A DNA stretch of 64,000 bases. It comes from Dipteris shenzhenensis. Its lineage: Eukaryota > Polypodiophyta > Polypodiopsida > Gleicheniales. Both the position numbers and the translations under genes were made by a program. Below, piece after piece: positions 53,985-64,000 of the stretch; within the stretch, counting starts at the first letter, position 1, and each line of letters starts with the position of its first letter. The notes under the pieces were generated by a model, which saw only the letters and a list, made by a program, of their open reading frames with translations, was not told the origin of the DNA and did not search any database. The stretch is from NCBI GenBank assembly GCA_047967505.1, contig CM106540.1. One strand, written 5' to 3'.

Positions 53985-54622
53985 TCAGAGAGGCTTGTTT
54001 GGGTTCATACCTTTAGGAGCCCAATGGTCTTTATCTTTTGAGGAAGAGGTAGAGGTTGGGGCTATTGAAAAGGCAGTTACAGATACTGATGTTCCCCTTC
54101 CCTTTCCTCTTGGTACCATGATGGTATCATCGTCGATGTGGACAGGGGTGGATGAGGAAGCTGCAACCACTCTTAGCGGACCTTCGACCTTCTTGTTGAC
54201 TAGAGTGAGCACATTGTTGGACTTACAGAACATGGGAATATTAGGCCTGAGTCTCTTGAACCGATGGAGATTACTGAGGTGCATCCATCATTGGTCAATG
54301 TTGCCGTGCGTTCACACCAATCGATTTGGTAGCTAATTGCCCAATACCAAGTTCTCCCAATGATTACCTGTTTGTCTTTAGCACTTGCATGCATTACATA
54401 ACATCGACTTGCCACGCTATGGTTATTTACTGATATAGGCAATTCCACACAACCTATGGTGGGCGAGATCTTATCATTTACTGCACGTACCATGATATGA
54501 GTAGGTTCAAGTGTTACCTCAAATGTCAGGAGTTGGGTGCACACCTCATAGGTATCATTGCCCTGAGGGTCTACAAAAGCTTCCATGGAGTAATTATTCT
54601 CCCTACACAAGTGAAAGTCCAC
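53985..54622 (-). pseudogene. Retropepsin-like remnant of a Ty3 element
   Basis: The minus strand reads PTHIMVRAVNDKISPTIGCV, then ELPISVNNHSVASRCYVMHA and VIIGRTWYWAISYQIDW. The I-G-x-V-E-L-P-I strand, V-M-x-A strand and I-G-R-x-W motif are the second half of plant Ty3 retropepsins. The D-S/T-G active site is not visible. It lies downstream of the integrase at 54836 in reading direction, whereas protease is normally before RT, so it belongs to another copy or a rearranged element. Confidence 0.55.
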
Positions 54623-54835
54623 CTACACCTCAGATGGTGTAATGGTTAGATCATCCATGCATGGGGCTTAACCCTTCCACGGATGCTTTGCAAATTGTTA
54701 CCAGCCCTAAGTGTTTTGCCTTGGCTTGTCGGGCTCTAGCTTCCTCTATGGCCTACTGTTTCATGCGAGCGACTTCCTTTTTTAGCTCTTTTTTCAGATG
54801 GATGGCTTGAAGTGTTAGAGGACCATAATAGCATT

Positions 54836-56960
54836 TCAGTTTGCTATGTTAATATAGCCATCAATCTCCTCTTCGTCAAGGGTTGCGATACGGCATGACC
54901 CTTGCGGTGTGATTTCCACCACGTGATAGGGACCCATACCATGGTATTTCAACTTCTTTTGATTTGTGTTCCTTACACTATATAGCAATGCAACGTTGCC
55001 TTCCTTGAGGTCCTTATTTTGGAGATTACGGTCAAACCATTTTTTGGGGGAGAGTTTCTTGACCTTGATGCTGTATGCCACTCTCAGTCTAGTCTCATCA
55101 AGCTTTTCAAGCTCTACTAGCCTTTCTGGAATCATCTCAGACGATAATCTATCTCTAATTGCAACTCTAAGGCTTGGGACTATGAATTCCATAGGCATAA
55201 CTGCTTCAATCCCAAATGTGAGGCTAAAGGGTGTGTAGTTAGTAGTGACCTTGTATGCCATTCGATATGCCCAAGGTGCCATGGTGAGTTTTGTGTTCCC
55301 AGTCATTGTGACTGGCCTCTACCATGCACGTTTTTGTGTGGCACAAGGTCCTATTCAAGCTTTCGGCTTGATCACTTGCTCTAGGGTAGCAGGGTGTGGA
55401 TTTCTTGTGGATGATGAGGAACTTGCTCTCCTAGGATTGCAAATGGTATCATGATAAAATGTGTTCCTCGAAGCGTGATATGACATTCTTGTACAAGAAC
55501 TTATCAGTCGTTCTCACGTCAGCCTTCTTGGTAGCCTTGGCCTCTACCCACTTCGTAAAATAATATGTATAATGTATTGGTCTTGCATCCCTTTAGAGCT
55601 ACTGGACTGATTGGTCCTACAAAATAGATACCCCATTTTTCAAATGGTTGATTTGTAAGGACTCCTGTTAGAGGTATATAGTCTTAGCTATGGGGTATGG
55701 AGGCTCATTAGTAGGGGTCATGGTGTTTAACAAATTAACAGCATCTGCGAAGAGAGTGGGTCACCATAATTCTACTTGCAGTACCTTGTGGGCTGTAAGC
55801 TCTCCTACAAAATGCCCCCCAAGGATGCCTGAATAGGCTTCATCCAAGACCTCCACAAACTCGTTTTTGTAGACGCATTAGCGCACTATACTGTCCTTAC
55901 CCATGCGATAGAGTTGGCTGGCTATCATGCGATATGGTAATGAGTTTTTTCGGCTTATCCTTATTGTGGGCCTTGTCGTCGTGTAGTTTATTTTTGCATC
56001 ATTCAGTTGGTGACTTGCAAAATATATCGGATAATCCATATCATACTCACTTGGTTGCGCCAACATGCACCCTATTTTGCAAACTTAGAGGAATCAATAT
56101 GGACATGGAATATCAAATGATTCTAATCCCAGTTTGGTGCTCGCAAAATTGGGATTGAAGCCAGAATGAGTTTGAGAGTTTCATAGGAGGTTTCTGTCTA
56201 ATGGAAAATGATAAGTAGCTTATACAAAGGGCTAGCATTTTGGCATCATTATAGATAAAACTATGATAACAACTCCTATGCCCAATAAATCTTTGTACAC
56301 CCTTTGCATTGGTGGGGGGTGGTAGCTCTAGGATGAGTTTGATTTTATTATATTCCGTGGATATTCCATTCTTGGACACAATATGTCTGAGTATAACCCT
56401 GTGTTTAACCCAGAATTGGCATTTAAGAGGATTGAGGGAGATCTTGTAGAGGTGACACCTTTCATAAACAAGTCGTAGGTATCTAAGGTGGTCATCCCAT
56501 GTGGAATGGACATACAGGTCATCTAGAAATACCTCTAGAAATCCCTCAGATATTCTTTAAAGCCATGATCATTAGTATTTGGAATGTTGCAGAAGCATTG
56601 GTTAGACGAAAGAGCATTAGGTTGGAAGTGTAATCTCCCCATTCCATCGTAAATGCAGTTTTGTGTTGATCCTCTGGCACTATGGATACTTGATTGTATC
56701 CAAAGAATTCGTTTAGGAAGCTATAAGCCTCCTTTCAATCTAGCACATGCCCTATAAAGGATAGTGGAGGTAGCAGTCCTTTCGAGTTGTGGCATTTACC
56801 TTTTTTAGATCTACACGTACTCGGCTCTTATGGCTATCTTTTAAAAAATGATGACCAGGGAAACCCCATCCATAAGCTTGATCTCATAGGCGAATCAGTC
56901 TGATATCATCCATCATAAGGATGGTATGTTGTACAACCTTAGGTGGCACACGCTTCATAT
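54836..56960 (-). pseudogene. Tat/Athila-like Ty3 RT, RNase H and integrase, decayed
   Basis: Reading leftwards: RT pieces (VRVYVDLKK, AYSFLNEFFGYNQVSIVPED, then HKTAFTMEWGDYTSNLMLFR and LTNASATFQ), the RT end (KNGISTEYNKIKLILELPPP), and RNase H (YPIYFASHQLNDAKINYTTT). The integrase core follows (FTKWVEAKATKKADV, TTDKFLYKNVISRF), then its C-terminus (APWAYRMAYKVTTNYTPFSL, then TFGIEAVMPMEFIVPSLRV, and LKYHGMGPYHVVEITPQGSC). The W-A-Y-R...K-x-T-T-x-x-T-P-F-x-L signature and lack of a chromodomain point to the Tat/Athila branch. Stops and shifts are frequent; only the integrase tail (155 codons) is fully open. The RT active site YxDD could not be read. Confidence 0.85.
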
Positions 56961-57137
56961 CAGCAGGGGAGTGGGTGTAGGAGGGGGAGAGGCAAAAGGA
57001 GAAGCATTGGAGAAGGATGGAGAGGGCAACGTTGGCCTCTCACTACTACACACGGATCCTATTGTGACGTTTACGTACCGACGTTTAGTGCCCGCTTAGC
57101 ATTAATCGTCGGTATGAAAAGCGGGTTTCGTAAATCG

Positions 57138-57205
57138 TCGCTATATAGCGACTGTTGCTGAAAGTCGCTATATAGTGACACTGATACAAAATATTATAGC
57201 GACGT
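57138..57205. repeat. Left subterminal repeats of the CACTA element
   Basis: tcgtcgctatatagcgac, agtcgctatatagtgac and ttatagcgacgttttt in tandem: binding-site-like palindromes. Confidence 0.85.
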
Positions 57206-57376
57206 TTTTACAGAGAGTTTTTTTTTTTAAATTTGCCTTAAAAGTTAGTTTTTTCCAATGACAAATTTTTTTAAATTTTCATACATGTTTGAGCTCATAG
57301 AGAATTAAAAAATGAGAGCATGTACATCAAGCCTTTGAAGCTCATATAATCATGTCCAAGTTTGAGATGAGAAAAA

Positions 57377-60300
57377 TCAAATAAGAGCATTTACATCAAC
57401 TGTTTCATCTTGAGCCAAGTCTAAGGTGCCAAGCAAGTCTATCTCCAACTCTATACCGAGTTGATCTCCTATATCATCATCGTACTCTAGCATCGTACAT
57501 TCACCTAAAAGTATTTGATCATCTTCTTCAATAAAGCTTAAGTGTGGTGATTGATCTTGATGATTGTTGTCTTCTTCGTTAATATCGTGATTTCCATCCT
57601 CCTCCCGTGCGATGTCATTATGCGTACCTTCCTCTTGGCTCATATGGTGATCTACATCTTCTTTGCTAGATTCATCAATTGGATCCGGCATTGGTAGTGG
57701 CATCTCCATATCCACATCTCGATCTTGAAAAATTTGCTTACTTCGTGGTGCAACTTGGATCACGTACCACCATCTTGGATCAAAACGATCCGGATGAAAA
57801 ACCACCTATATTGAAGATGGGTGCCAAATGTCGTCAATTATATATATAGCAATGGACTTTAAAAACGAAAGCTTCGACTAATTAAATCATTAGTATGCAC
57901 CTGCTCACAGTGCTCGGGAAGAACAAAAGTATCACTTTCATCGGTCCAATGTTTGGTGGAGTCTATTGCAAAGAGACCGCTACTATCTTTTCTCACTGTC
58001 GCATGGGGACCGTTGTAAGTAGTTCTAAACCATTTTACATCAAGAATGAAAATAGTAAATCGTTTGAAATCAATTTCATAGATGTCGCGTATGGTTCCAC
58101 AATAATCCAACTGTGAGGAGAGAAGATTGGTATCCGAAGCACTTGCTCGGCTATCTTGTGTGAAGTTAGCCATGACTCCACAATCATACGTGACTCTCTT
58201 TGAATCGATGCGTTCCACGCGAAAATGTCGTCCATATGACCATAATGCACTGTACTTTTTGTACTGTAAAAGAGCATCATTAAAACAATGAAGATGTACC
58301 TATTTTATAGCATATATTGCCACAAATAATTACTTAATTACGTCAAGAGATAAGAAACTTACATGCACCATACATCCAGATGATAACTCTCACTCGCGCT
58401 TGTTTATTGTCTCTCCATCACGTTCGGCTTTACGTAGAGCTAGTTGTAGCCAATCAAGTGACATGTGAGTAGGGAGAAGAGCCAGATCTCGTGGATATGG
58501 TTCTGATCGCCTGTACATTACTTTGAATCTCGTCCTTGCATTTTTTCTTTCTGCTTTGGCCACTTCGTATCTCTCAATCCACTTTTGCATCTCAGGGCTA
58601 TTGAGGATGATACAAAGCTTATTGAATTTCTCCATTTTCTCTTCGATCATCTTTCTTTCAATCCCTTTTCCTTGGGGAACCTCGCCAATGATGCGATCAT
58701 CATCCTTGTTGTGCCAAGCTTGCGGCATATCAGGATCCGTGGATGCAAGAAACTCTGTGATATATACTAATGACTCTTGTACAAGCCATCCCTCTACCAT
58801 GCTTGCTTCCGGTCTTGCTCTTTGTCTTACAAACCCCTTTAAAGTTTTCATAAACCGCTCGAGAAAAAACATCCATCGACTATGAACGGTACCTGCTATA
58901 GCCACCTCATCAACTATGTGCACAAGCAAGTGGACTTGAGTTGTCATAATGCTCGAGGGAAAGTGCTTCTCAAGCAAGCATACGGCTTCGATGGATTCCA
59001 CCCTAGCCTTCTCGATGCTCGATATAGAGATCTCTTTTTGAGATATCCACCTATTTCACATGTGCATGCATATGTAAGATATTTGAGATATCCACCTATT
59101 TCACATGTCCATGAAGAAAATACATAATGTGATTTGATAGTAAGCATACCTCACAATACCATAGATCTTGAATATAGCATTTCTAACATCTTCTTGTAAG
59201 CACCCTTTTATTGTAATTGGGAGGATGAAGTATCAAAGCAACAATGGAGTCATGTCAACAATATAACATAATAATAATTATGCTAACGCATCACTATTAT
59301 CGGTACACTTATTCTACTTAGAATAGCTATAAGACATTGTGCCAATCATGGGACTTGAGGCCACTAAGCTTATTTTCCTTTGAAAATGCTCCTTTCAAGC
59401 AATGCATGTACCCTGTCGGTGTTTGAAAAGAGGCAATGTCTGCCTTGACTGCTGTCTCCTCCCTCGTAGAGAGAATCCACATTGCTTTTGGGAGGACAAC
59501 TTTTCCTGAAGCATGCACTTGGGGTCACAAATGAGACATCCTATTCATAGCACGCAAGTCTTCTCGCACTCCTCTCGAGTCCTTGGAACCAACCAAGTGT
59601 GCCCAAATAGTAGCCCCCACATTCTTGAAGATATGCATGGGATCCAATAGATGATTGATTTGTAACTGACTCCAATAAGGAAGCTCGTCAAAGATCGATA
59701 GCCTCTTCATACCAGGAGGAGGTTCCTCTCCATTCACCCTCCAAGCTTGAATCCAATCATTTGCCTTCAAATATGATGGTGGTGGATCAAGCTGACCTCC
59801 ACGTGTGAGATGGTCGAGCGGAAGGTATCGAGCATGATCTTTATAAACATTTTTTCTCATATGTTTGGAGTAGCGTGCAAGCGATTTCAGAGCCGGTCCA
59901 CAAACAGGACAAGCATGGTACCCACTTGTAACAAGTCTTGCATGCGTGCATGAATGTGTTAGTACAAGACATGCGTGCAAAAGAGAGTAAAAAAAGCATA
60001 ATCTCTCATTGTACATGTAAAGACACAACCACGTACCTGCGCATTCTCTATATCCTAGGTAGTCATGCATGGTCCACATCAAGATACCCCTAACTGAAAT
60101 ATCATTGGTATGTCTAGGAGCTCTGGAAATATATCAGACCTGCACTCCTCTCCATAATATCTATAACTCCTCTATCAAAGGTGCCATGTACACGTCCATG
60201 TTTTTTGCCTTGTACTTTCCTGGCACAAGTAGTGCAAGCATGAGGTGTCCATTTTTTATTGTTAGCCATGGTGGGATATTGTAATTCACCACGATTATGG

Positions 60301-61428
60301 GCCATGTCGACCAAGATGTTGAGCGTAACCCGAAAGGATTCACGTCGTCCATGGCTAGCCCAAGATGTAAGTTGCGTGGCTCCCTCGCAAAGTCCGTCCA
60401 CTGATTATCTATGTGCTTTCAAGCTGCACAATCTACGGGAATCCTCAATGTGTGATCAGTAGACCGATGAGATGCATGCCATGTCATCAACTCCGCTATG
60501 GATTTGCATCGAAACATGTGTTGTATTCTTGCAATAATGGGAAAGTGTCTTAAGACCTTTACCGGTATCCGCTCACCCTGCAAGTCATCTCTATATCATT
60601 GTTCCCCACACTTTGGACAACTAGCCAAATCTCCATGCTCACGACGAAAGAGAATACAATCATTACGGCAAGCATGGATGGTATCATAATCCATACCCAC
60701 CATTGTTAGCATCTTTTTCGCTTCATCTCTTGATGCAGGCATGGTATTTGGTGCAGGCAACATCTTTTGGAGCAACCTATGACAAAGACACTATCCAAAT
60801 GATGATTCTCAAAACAAACAATATCCAAATAATGAGTCAAATTAATGCAAGGGCTAACGTCATTAAGGCCGAGACACTTGTATCCGACCCCCATATTATA
60901 CTTGTAGATTCAAGATTGAGAGACAAGCACGTAGTTTAGACATCCTAGCACCCTCGTACAATTGTGTTGATTGCAACTCTCGCATTTTGACCTCAGACTC
61001 TAACATCACGTGTACATGGGATGTAGTGCCCCTAAAAATGGAATCCATCATGTCGACCATACCCTCGTCGTCATCCGGGAGACTATAGTCTTGCTGAAAG
61101 TGAGAAGGTATATGTGTACCCTCGTCACCCTCCTCATCCTGTTTTAAGATTTCATGTAAATATAAGATCTTCTATTTCCTGGTATACAATAAGATTGCGA
61201 ACTTAAATAGCTTTGACTTACCGATGATCCATCAACATGTGCAACACCAATGGGGGGTAGTGGTTCCGGCTCCTCCCCATACATCTGCAAGTGGCGCATG
61301 ATAATACGACGTTGATGTCGTACTTCTCGCTTGCAATGAGTGCAATGACAGTATAATCTCTCCGTAAGCCACTTTGTGCTCCTGGGCATTGGTGCATCAT
61401 CGGACGAGCTTCCACTCGTCGCTTCCAT
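57377..61428 (-). pseudogene. TNP2-type CACTA transposase, decayed
   Basis: Reading leftwards from 61428: an N-terminal Cys/His segment (WLTERLYCHCTHCKREVRHQ, RIIMRHLQMYG). The transposase_21 core follows (MDDVNPFGLRSTSWSTWPII, VVNYNIPPWLTIKNGHLM, LLVPGKYKAKNMDVYMAPLI; then YHACPVCGPALKSLARYSKH and SIFDELPYWSQLQINHLLDP with MHIFKN). Next come the helical segment (GLKSHDWHNVL), the DUF4218-like block (HLLVHIVDEVAIAGTVHSRW, FVRQRARPEASMVEGWL) and the DUF4216-like block (YCGTIRDIYEIDFKRFTIFI, LDVKWFRTTYNG). An acidic tail follows (57805-57377). This is the standard domain order of plant CACTA TNP2 proteins. Frame changes, stops and probable introns separate the blocks. Confidence 0.88.
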
Positions 61429-61529
61429 CTACACTTATAAAATCACAACATAAGCATGAAGAGGAGATATTGACAATTATAAAATAGCATGTTTGAGCTT
61501 CTCTTGATGCCATGTCAAAAAAGCGACAG

Positions 61530-61640
61530 TAAGCGTCGCTATATAGCGATGCTTTCCTCTATTCCGTCACTATATAGCGACGTTTTTAATTAAAAACATC
61601 GCTATATAGCGATGAATAAGCGTCGCTATATAGCGACGCT
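61530..61640. repeat. Second cluster of CACTA subterminal palindromes
   Basis: Four copies around gcgtcgctatatagcgatgc, cgtcactatatagcgacg, catcgctatatagcgatg and gcgtcgctatatagcgacgc. The last extends to a 22-bp perfect palindrome. They lie between the transposase start and the exon-like segment on the plus strand. Confidence 0.88.
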
Positions 61641-61659
61641 GTGGGTCAAAACCCGAAAC

Positions 61660-62216
61660 GCTAAACGTGCAGCGTTTTGTTCATACTATTTCCTAATCTC
61701 TCAAGTAAGCAACCCAAAATCTCCTCCCACCTATTTTCGACGACCTCCTACCTATTCCAAGCAACCTCCCACTCCTTTTTCCACTCCTCATCCTTCTCCT
61801 ACCTCTTGTACTCCCTCTCTGTCCTTTTCCCTCTTTGGTTTCTTGAAAGAAAGTTCTTCAAGAGGTGAGTTTGTTTTAATAATGTAGGTTGTTTGTTTGT
61901 TAGCTTTAGTTTTGTGAGTGTTTCTTCTTGTATTACTAAACCTGTAAACTAGTTTTCATGCTTGTTTTGAAAGGATTGAAACAAAAAACGAGATTTCAAG
62001 AAAGGAAAAAAACTCACCTCTTTTTTCTGTATTTCTCTTCCTTCTCTTTCTCCTTGTCTCCTCAATCTCCTCCTTTTCTTGTCTCCTCAATCTCCTCCCT
62101 TCAAGAAGTTGCTTTTGTAATCTCCTCCTTCCACTAACATCTTATTTGAAAAAATGGGTTGTTTTCTCTCTTTTGTAGGGCCAGTCCACTACACCGAGCG
62201 GGACATACTATTTCAG
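61660..62216 (+). other. Two exon-like segments on the plus strand
   Basis: An open stretch from about 61612 ends at TTCAAGAG|GTGAGT (61864), a good donor. A short segment 62180-62215 is bounded by ctcttttgtag and GTAAGT. No protein family is recognised. They could be the leader exons of a second CACTA gene (TNPA position), a captured gene, or a host gene whose promoter was hit by the element. 61920-62160 contains only pyrimidine-rich intron-like sequence. Confidence 0.3.
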
Positions 62217-62299
62217 GTAAGTACTTCCTCTTTTTTCCATTTATTATTTTTGTTATTTGCATTGGCCTGCAGCTAAGGCGCTAGCTGCAGTGATGGGCA

Positions 62300-62550
62300 T
62301 AGGAACCCTCTCTTCCCCTCCCACTCTTTCTTTCTTCCCCCTTCTCTTATTCTCTTTTTTCCCCCTTCTCCTTTTTCCCCCTTCTCTTTTTTCCCTCTTT
62401 TCTTATTCTCTCTTTCCCCCTTCTCTATTTCCCCCTCATCTCTTTTCCCTTCTCTCTTTCCTTTCCCTCTTATTCTCTATTTCCTTTCCCTCTTATTCTC
62501 TTATGCTTATGCTTCTCTCATTCCCCCTTCTCTCTTTCCCCCTTCTCTCA
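62300..62550. repeat. Pyrimidine-rich tract
   Basis: Imperfect repeats of cttctctttttccccc, grading into the hairpin array. Confidence 0.92.
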
Positions 62551-64000
62551 TTCGCATAAGCTCATGCTCATGCATGAGCATAAGCATAAGCTCATGCTTA
62601 TGCTCATGCATGAGCATGAGCTTATGCTTAAGTTTTCGCATAAGCTTATGCTTATGCATGAGCTTATGCGGAAATAGAGAATGAGAGAAGCTTATGCGGA
62701 AACTCATCCTCTATTTCCACATAAGCTCCTTCTCTTTTTCTGCATAAGCATAAGCATGAGCTTATGCTTATGCTTATGCTTAAGTTTCCGCATAAGCTTA
62801 TGCTTATGCATGAGCTTATGCGGAAATAGAGAATGAGAGAAGCTTATGCGGAAACTCATTCTCTATTTCCGCATAAGCTCCTTCTCTTTTTCTGCATAAG
62901 CATAAGCATGAGCATGAGCTTATGCTTAAGTTTCCGCATAAGCTTATGCTTATGCATGAGCTTATGCGGAAATAGAGAATGAGAGAAGCTTATGCGGAAA
63001 CTCATTCTCTATTTCCGCATAAGCTCCTTCTCTATTTTCGCATAAGCATAAGCATGAGCTTATGCTTATGCTCATGCATGAGCATGAGCTTATGCTTAAG
63101 TTTCCGCATAAGCTTATGCTTATGCATGAGCTTATGTGGAAATAGAGAATGAGAGAAGCTTATGCGGAAACTCATTCTCTATTTCCGCATAAGCTCCTTC
63201 TCTATTTTTGCATGAGCATAAGCATGAGCTTATGCTTAAGTTTCCGCATAAGCTTATGCGAATGCATGAGCTTATGTGGAAATAGAGAATGAGAGAAGCT
63301 TATGTGGAAACTCATTCTCTATTTTCGCATAAGCTCCTTCTCTTTTTCCGCATAAGCATAAGCATGAGCTTATGCTCATGCATGAGCATGAGCTTATGCT
63401 TAAGTTTCCGCATAAGCTTATGCGGAAATAGAGAATGAGAGAAGCTTATGCGGAAACTCATTCTCTATTTCCGCATAAGCTCCTTCTCTATTTTCACATG
63501 AGCATAAGCATGAGCTTATGCTTATGCTTAAGCATAAGCTCATGCTTAAGCTTAAGCACGAGCATGAGCTTATGCTTAAGTTTCCGCATAAGCTCATGCT
63601 TATGCATGAGCTTATGCAGAAATAGAGAATGAGAGAAGCTTATGCGGAAACTCATTCTTTATTTCCGCATGAGCATGAGCATGAGCTTATGCTTATGCTT
63701 ATGCATAAGCATAAGCTCATGCTTATGTTCATGCATGAGCATGAGCTTATGCTTAAGTTTCCGCATAAGCTTATGCTTATGCATGAGCTTATGCGGAAAT
63801 AGAGAATGAGAGAAGCTTATGCGGAAACTCATTCTCTATTTCCGCATAAGCTCCTTCTCTATTTCCGCATGAGCATAAGCATGAGCTTATGCTTATGCAT
63901 GAGCTTATGTGGAAATAGAGAATGAGAGAAGCTTATGCTTCTCTCATTCTCTATTTCTACATAAGCTCATTCTCTATTTCCCACTCTATTTCCCCCTTCT
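62551..64000. repeat. Array of tandem hairpins built on GCATAAGC/GCTTATGC
   Basis: At least nine units. The core of a typical unit (62814-62878) is a perfect 24-bp stem (GCTTATGCGGAAATAGAG... and its reverse complement ...CTCTATTTCCGCATAAGC) around a 17-base loop that itself contains AAGCTTATGC. Cores start near 62662, 62814, 62960, 63130, 63268, 63417, 63620, 63787 and 63904, so the spacing varies from about 117 to 200 bp. Between cores lie runs of the words cataagc, catgagc and ttatgct, which are mutually complementary. The array continues past the window end. Confidence 0.95.

Larger units (their letters stand above)
57041..61640 (-). mobile_element. CACTA (En/Spm-type) DNA transposon, right end not found
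   Basis: The left end is CACTACTACACACGG at 57041. Subterminal palindromes of the type CGTCGCTATATAGCGACG lie at 57138-57200 and again at 61530-61640. Between them is a TNP2-type transposase on the minus strand. The matching right terminus (reverse complement of the left one) was not found up to 64000, so the element either extends beyond the window or has lost that end. Confidence 0.85.

Noticed and set aside
54630-54700. tRNA-like sequence (ggtgtaatggttagatc)
   Set aside because: Resembles a D-arm/box A, but no acceptor stem, anticodon arm or box B at the right distance.
62507-63632. Met/His/Lys-rich open frames in the hairpin array
   Set aside because: Products of the repeated words; no start context or domain.

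Overview
The window looks like nuclear DNA of a land plant with a large, repeat-rich genome. The clearest host gene is the C-terminal half of a plant-type DJ-1/PfpI protein, in three exons at 13838-14038, 39225-39365 and 39657-39866. Its first visible intron is about 25.2 kb long and filled with mobile elements. Giant TE-filled introns, chromodomain Ty3 elements, LINEs, CACTA elements and plant-like DJ-1 and PTB sequences fit a fern or gymnosperm best. The species is inference; no marker names it.

Region 1 (1-13837) is nested LTR retrotransposons. The right end of a plus-strand Ty3 chromovirus lies at 1-1787. An older minus-strand Ty3 element has its 3' LTR remnant at 1788-1991, integrase/chromodomain tail at 1992-2417, gag at 9903-10640, PBS at 12494 and 5' LTR at 12506-12951. 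A structurally complete minus-strand Ty3 element (2423-9897, target duplication ATGCC) sits inside it.

Region 2 (13838-39866) is the DJ-1 locus. Its giant intron holds a decayed Ty1/copia element with an 845-bp LTR, several short tandem duplications, a 283-bp hAT-like MITE and a spliced transposase-like pseudogene (23.3-25.2 kb). The most interesting block follows at 25.4-30.2 kb: a divergent histone H3 variant with three H3-tip-like motifs in a long tail, a near-perfect 79-bp-arm hairpin just behind it, and two unrecognised minus-strand intron-containing pseudogenes. A tandem array of about 0.9-kb units (30.7-33.9 kb) and an intronless PTB-type RRM fragment (34.4-35.1 kb) come next.

Region 3 (39867-57040) is mobile debris: two related L1-like LINE copies (41.1-44.0 and 46.3-48.4 kb), a second fragment of the 23-kb transposase-like family (48.7-49.3 kb), and minus-strand Tat/Athila-like Ty3 pieces in an unexpected order (gag-like 49.7-52.4, protease 54.0-54.6, RT-RNase H-integrase 54.8-57.0 kb).

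Region 4 (57041-64000) is a minus-strand CACTA element with palindromic subterminal repeats and a decayed TNP2-type transposase, then two exon-like segments, a pyrimidine tract and an array of at least nine tandem hairpins running to the window end. Nearly every coding region apart from the DJ-1 exons carries stops or frameshifts. DJ-1 is probably the only intact host gene, and the H3 variant is the main candidate for something new.
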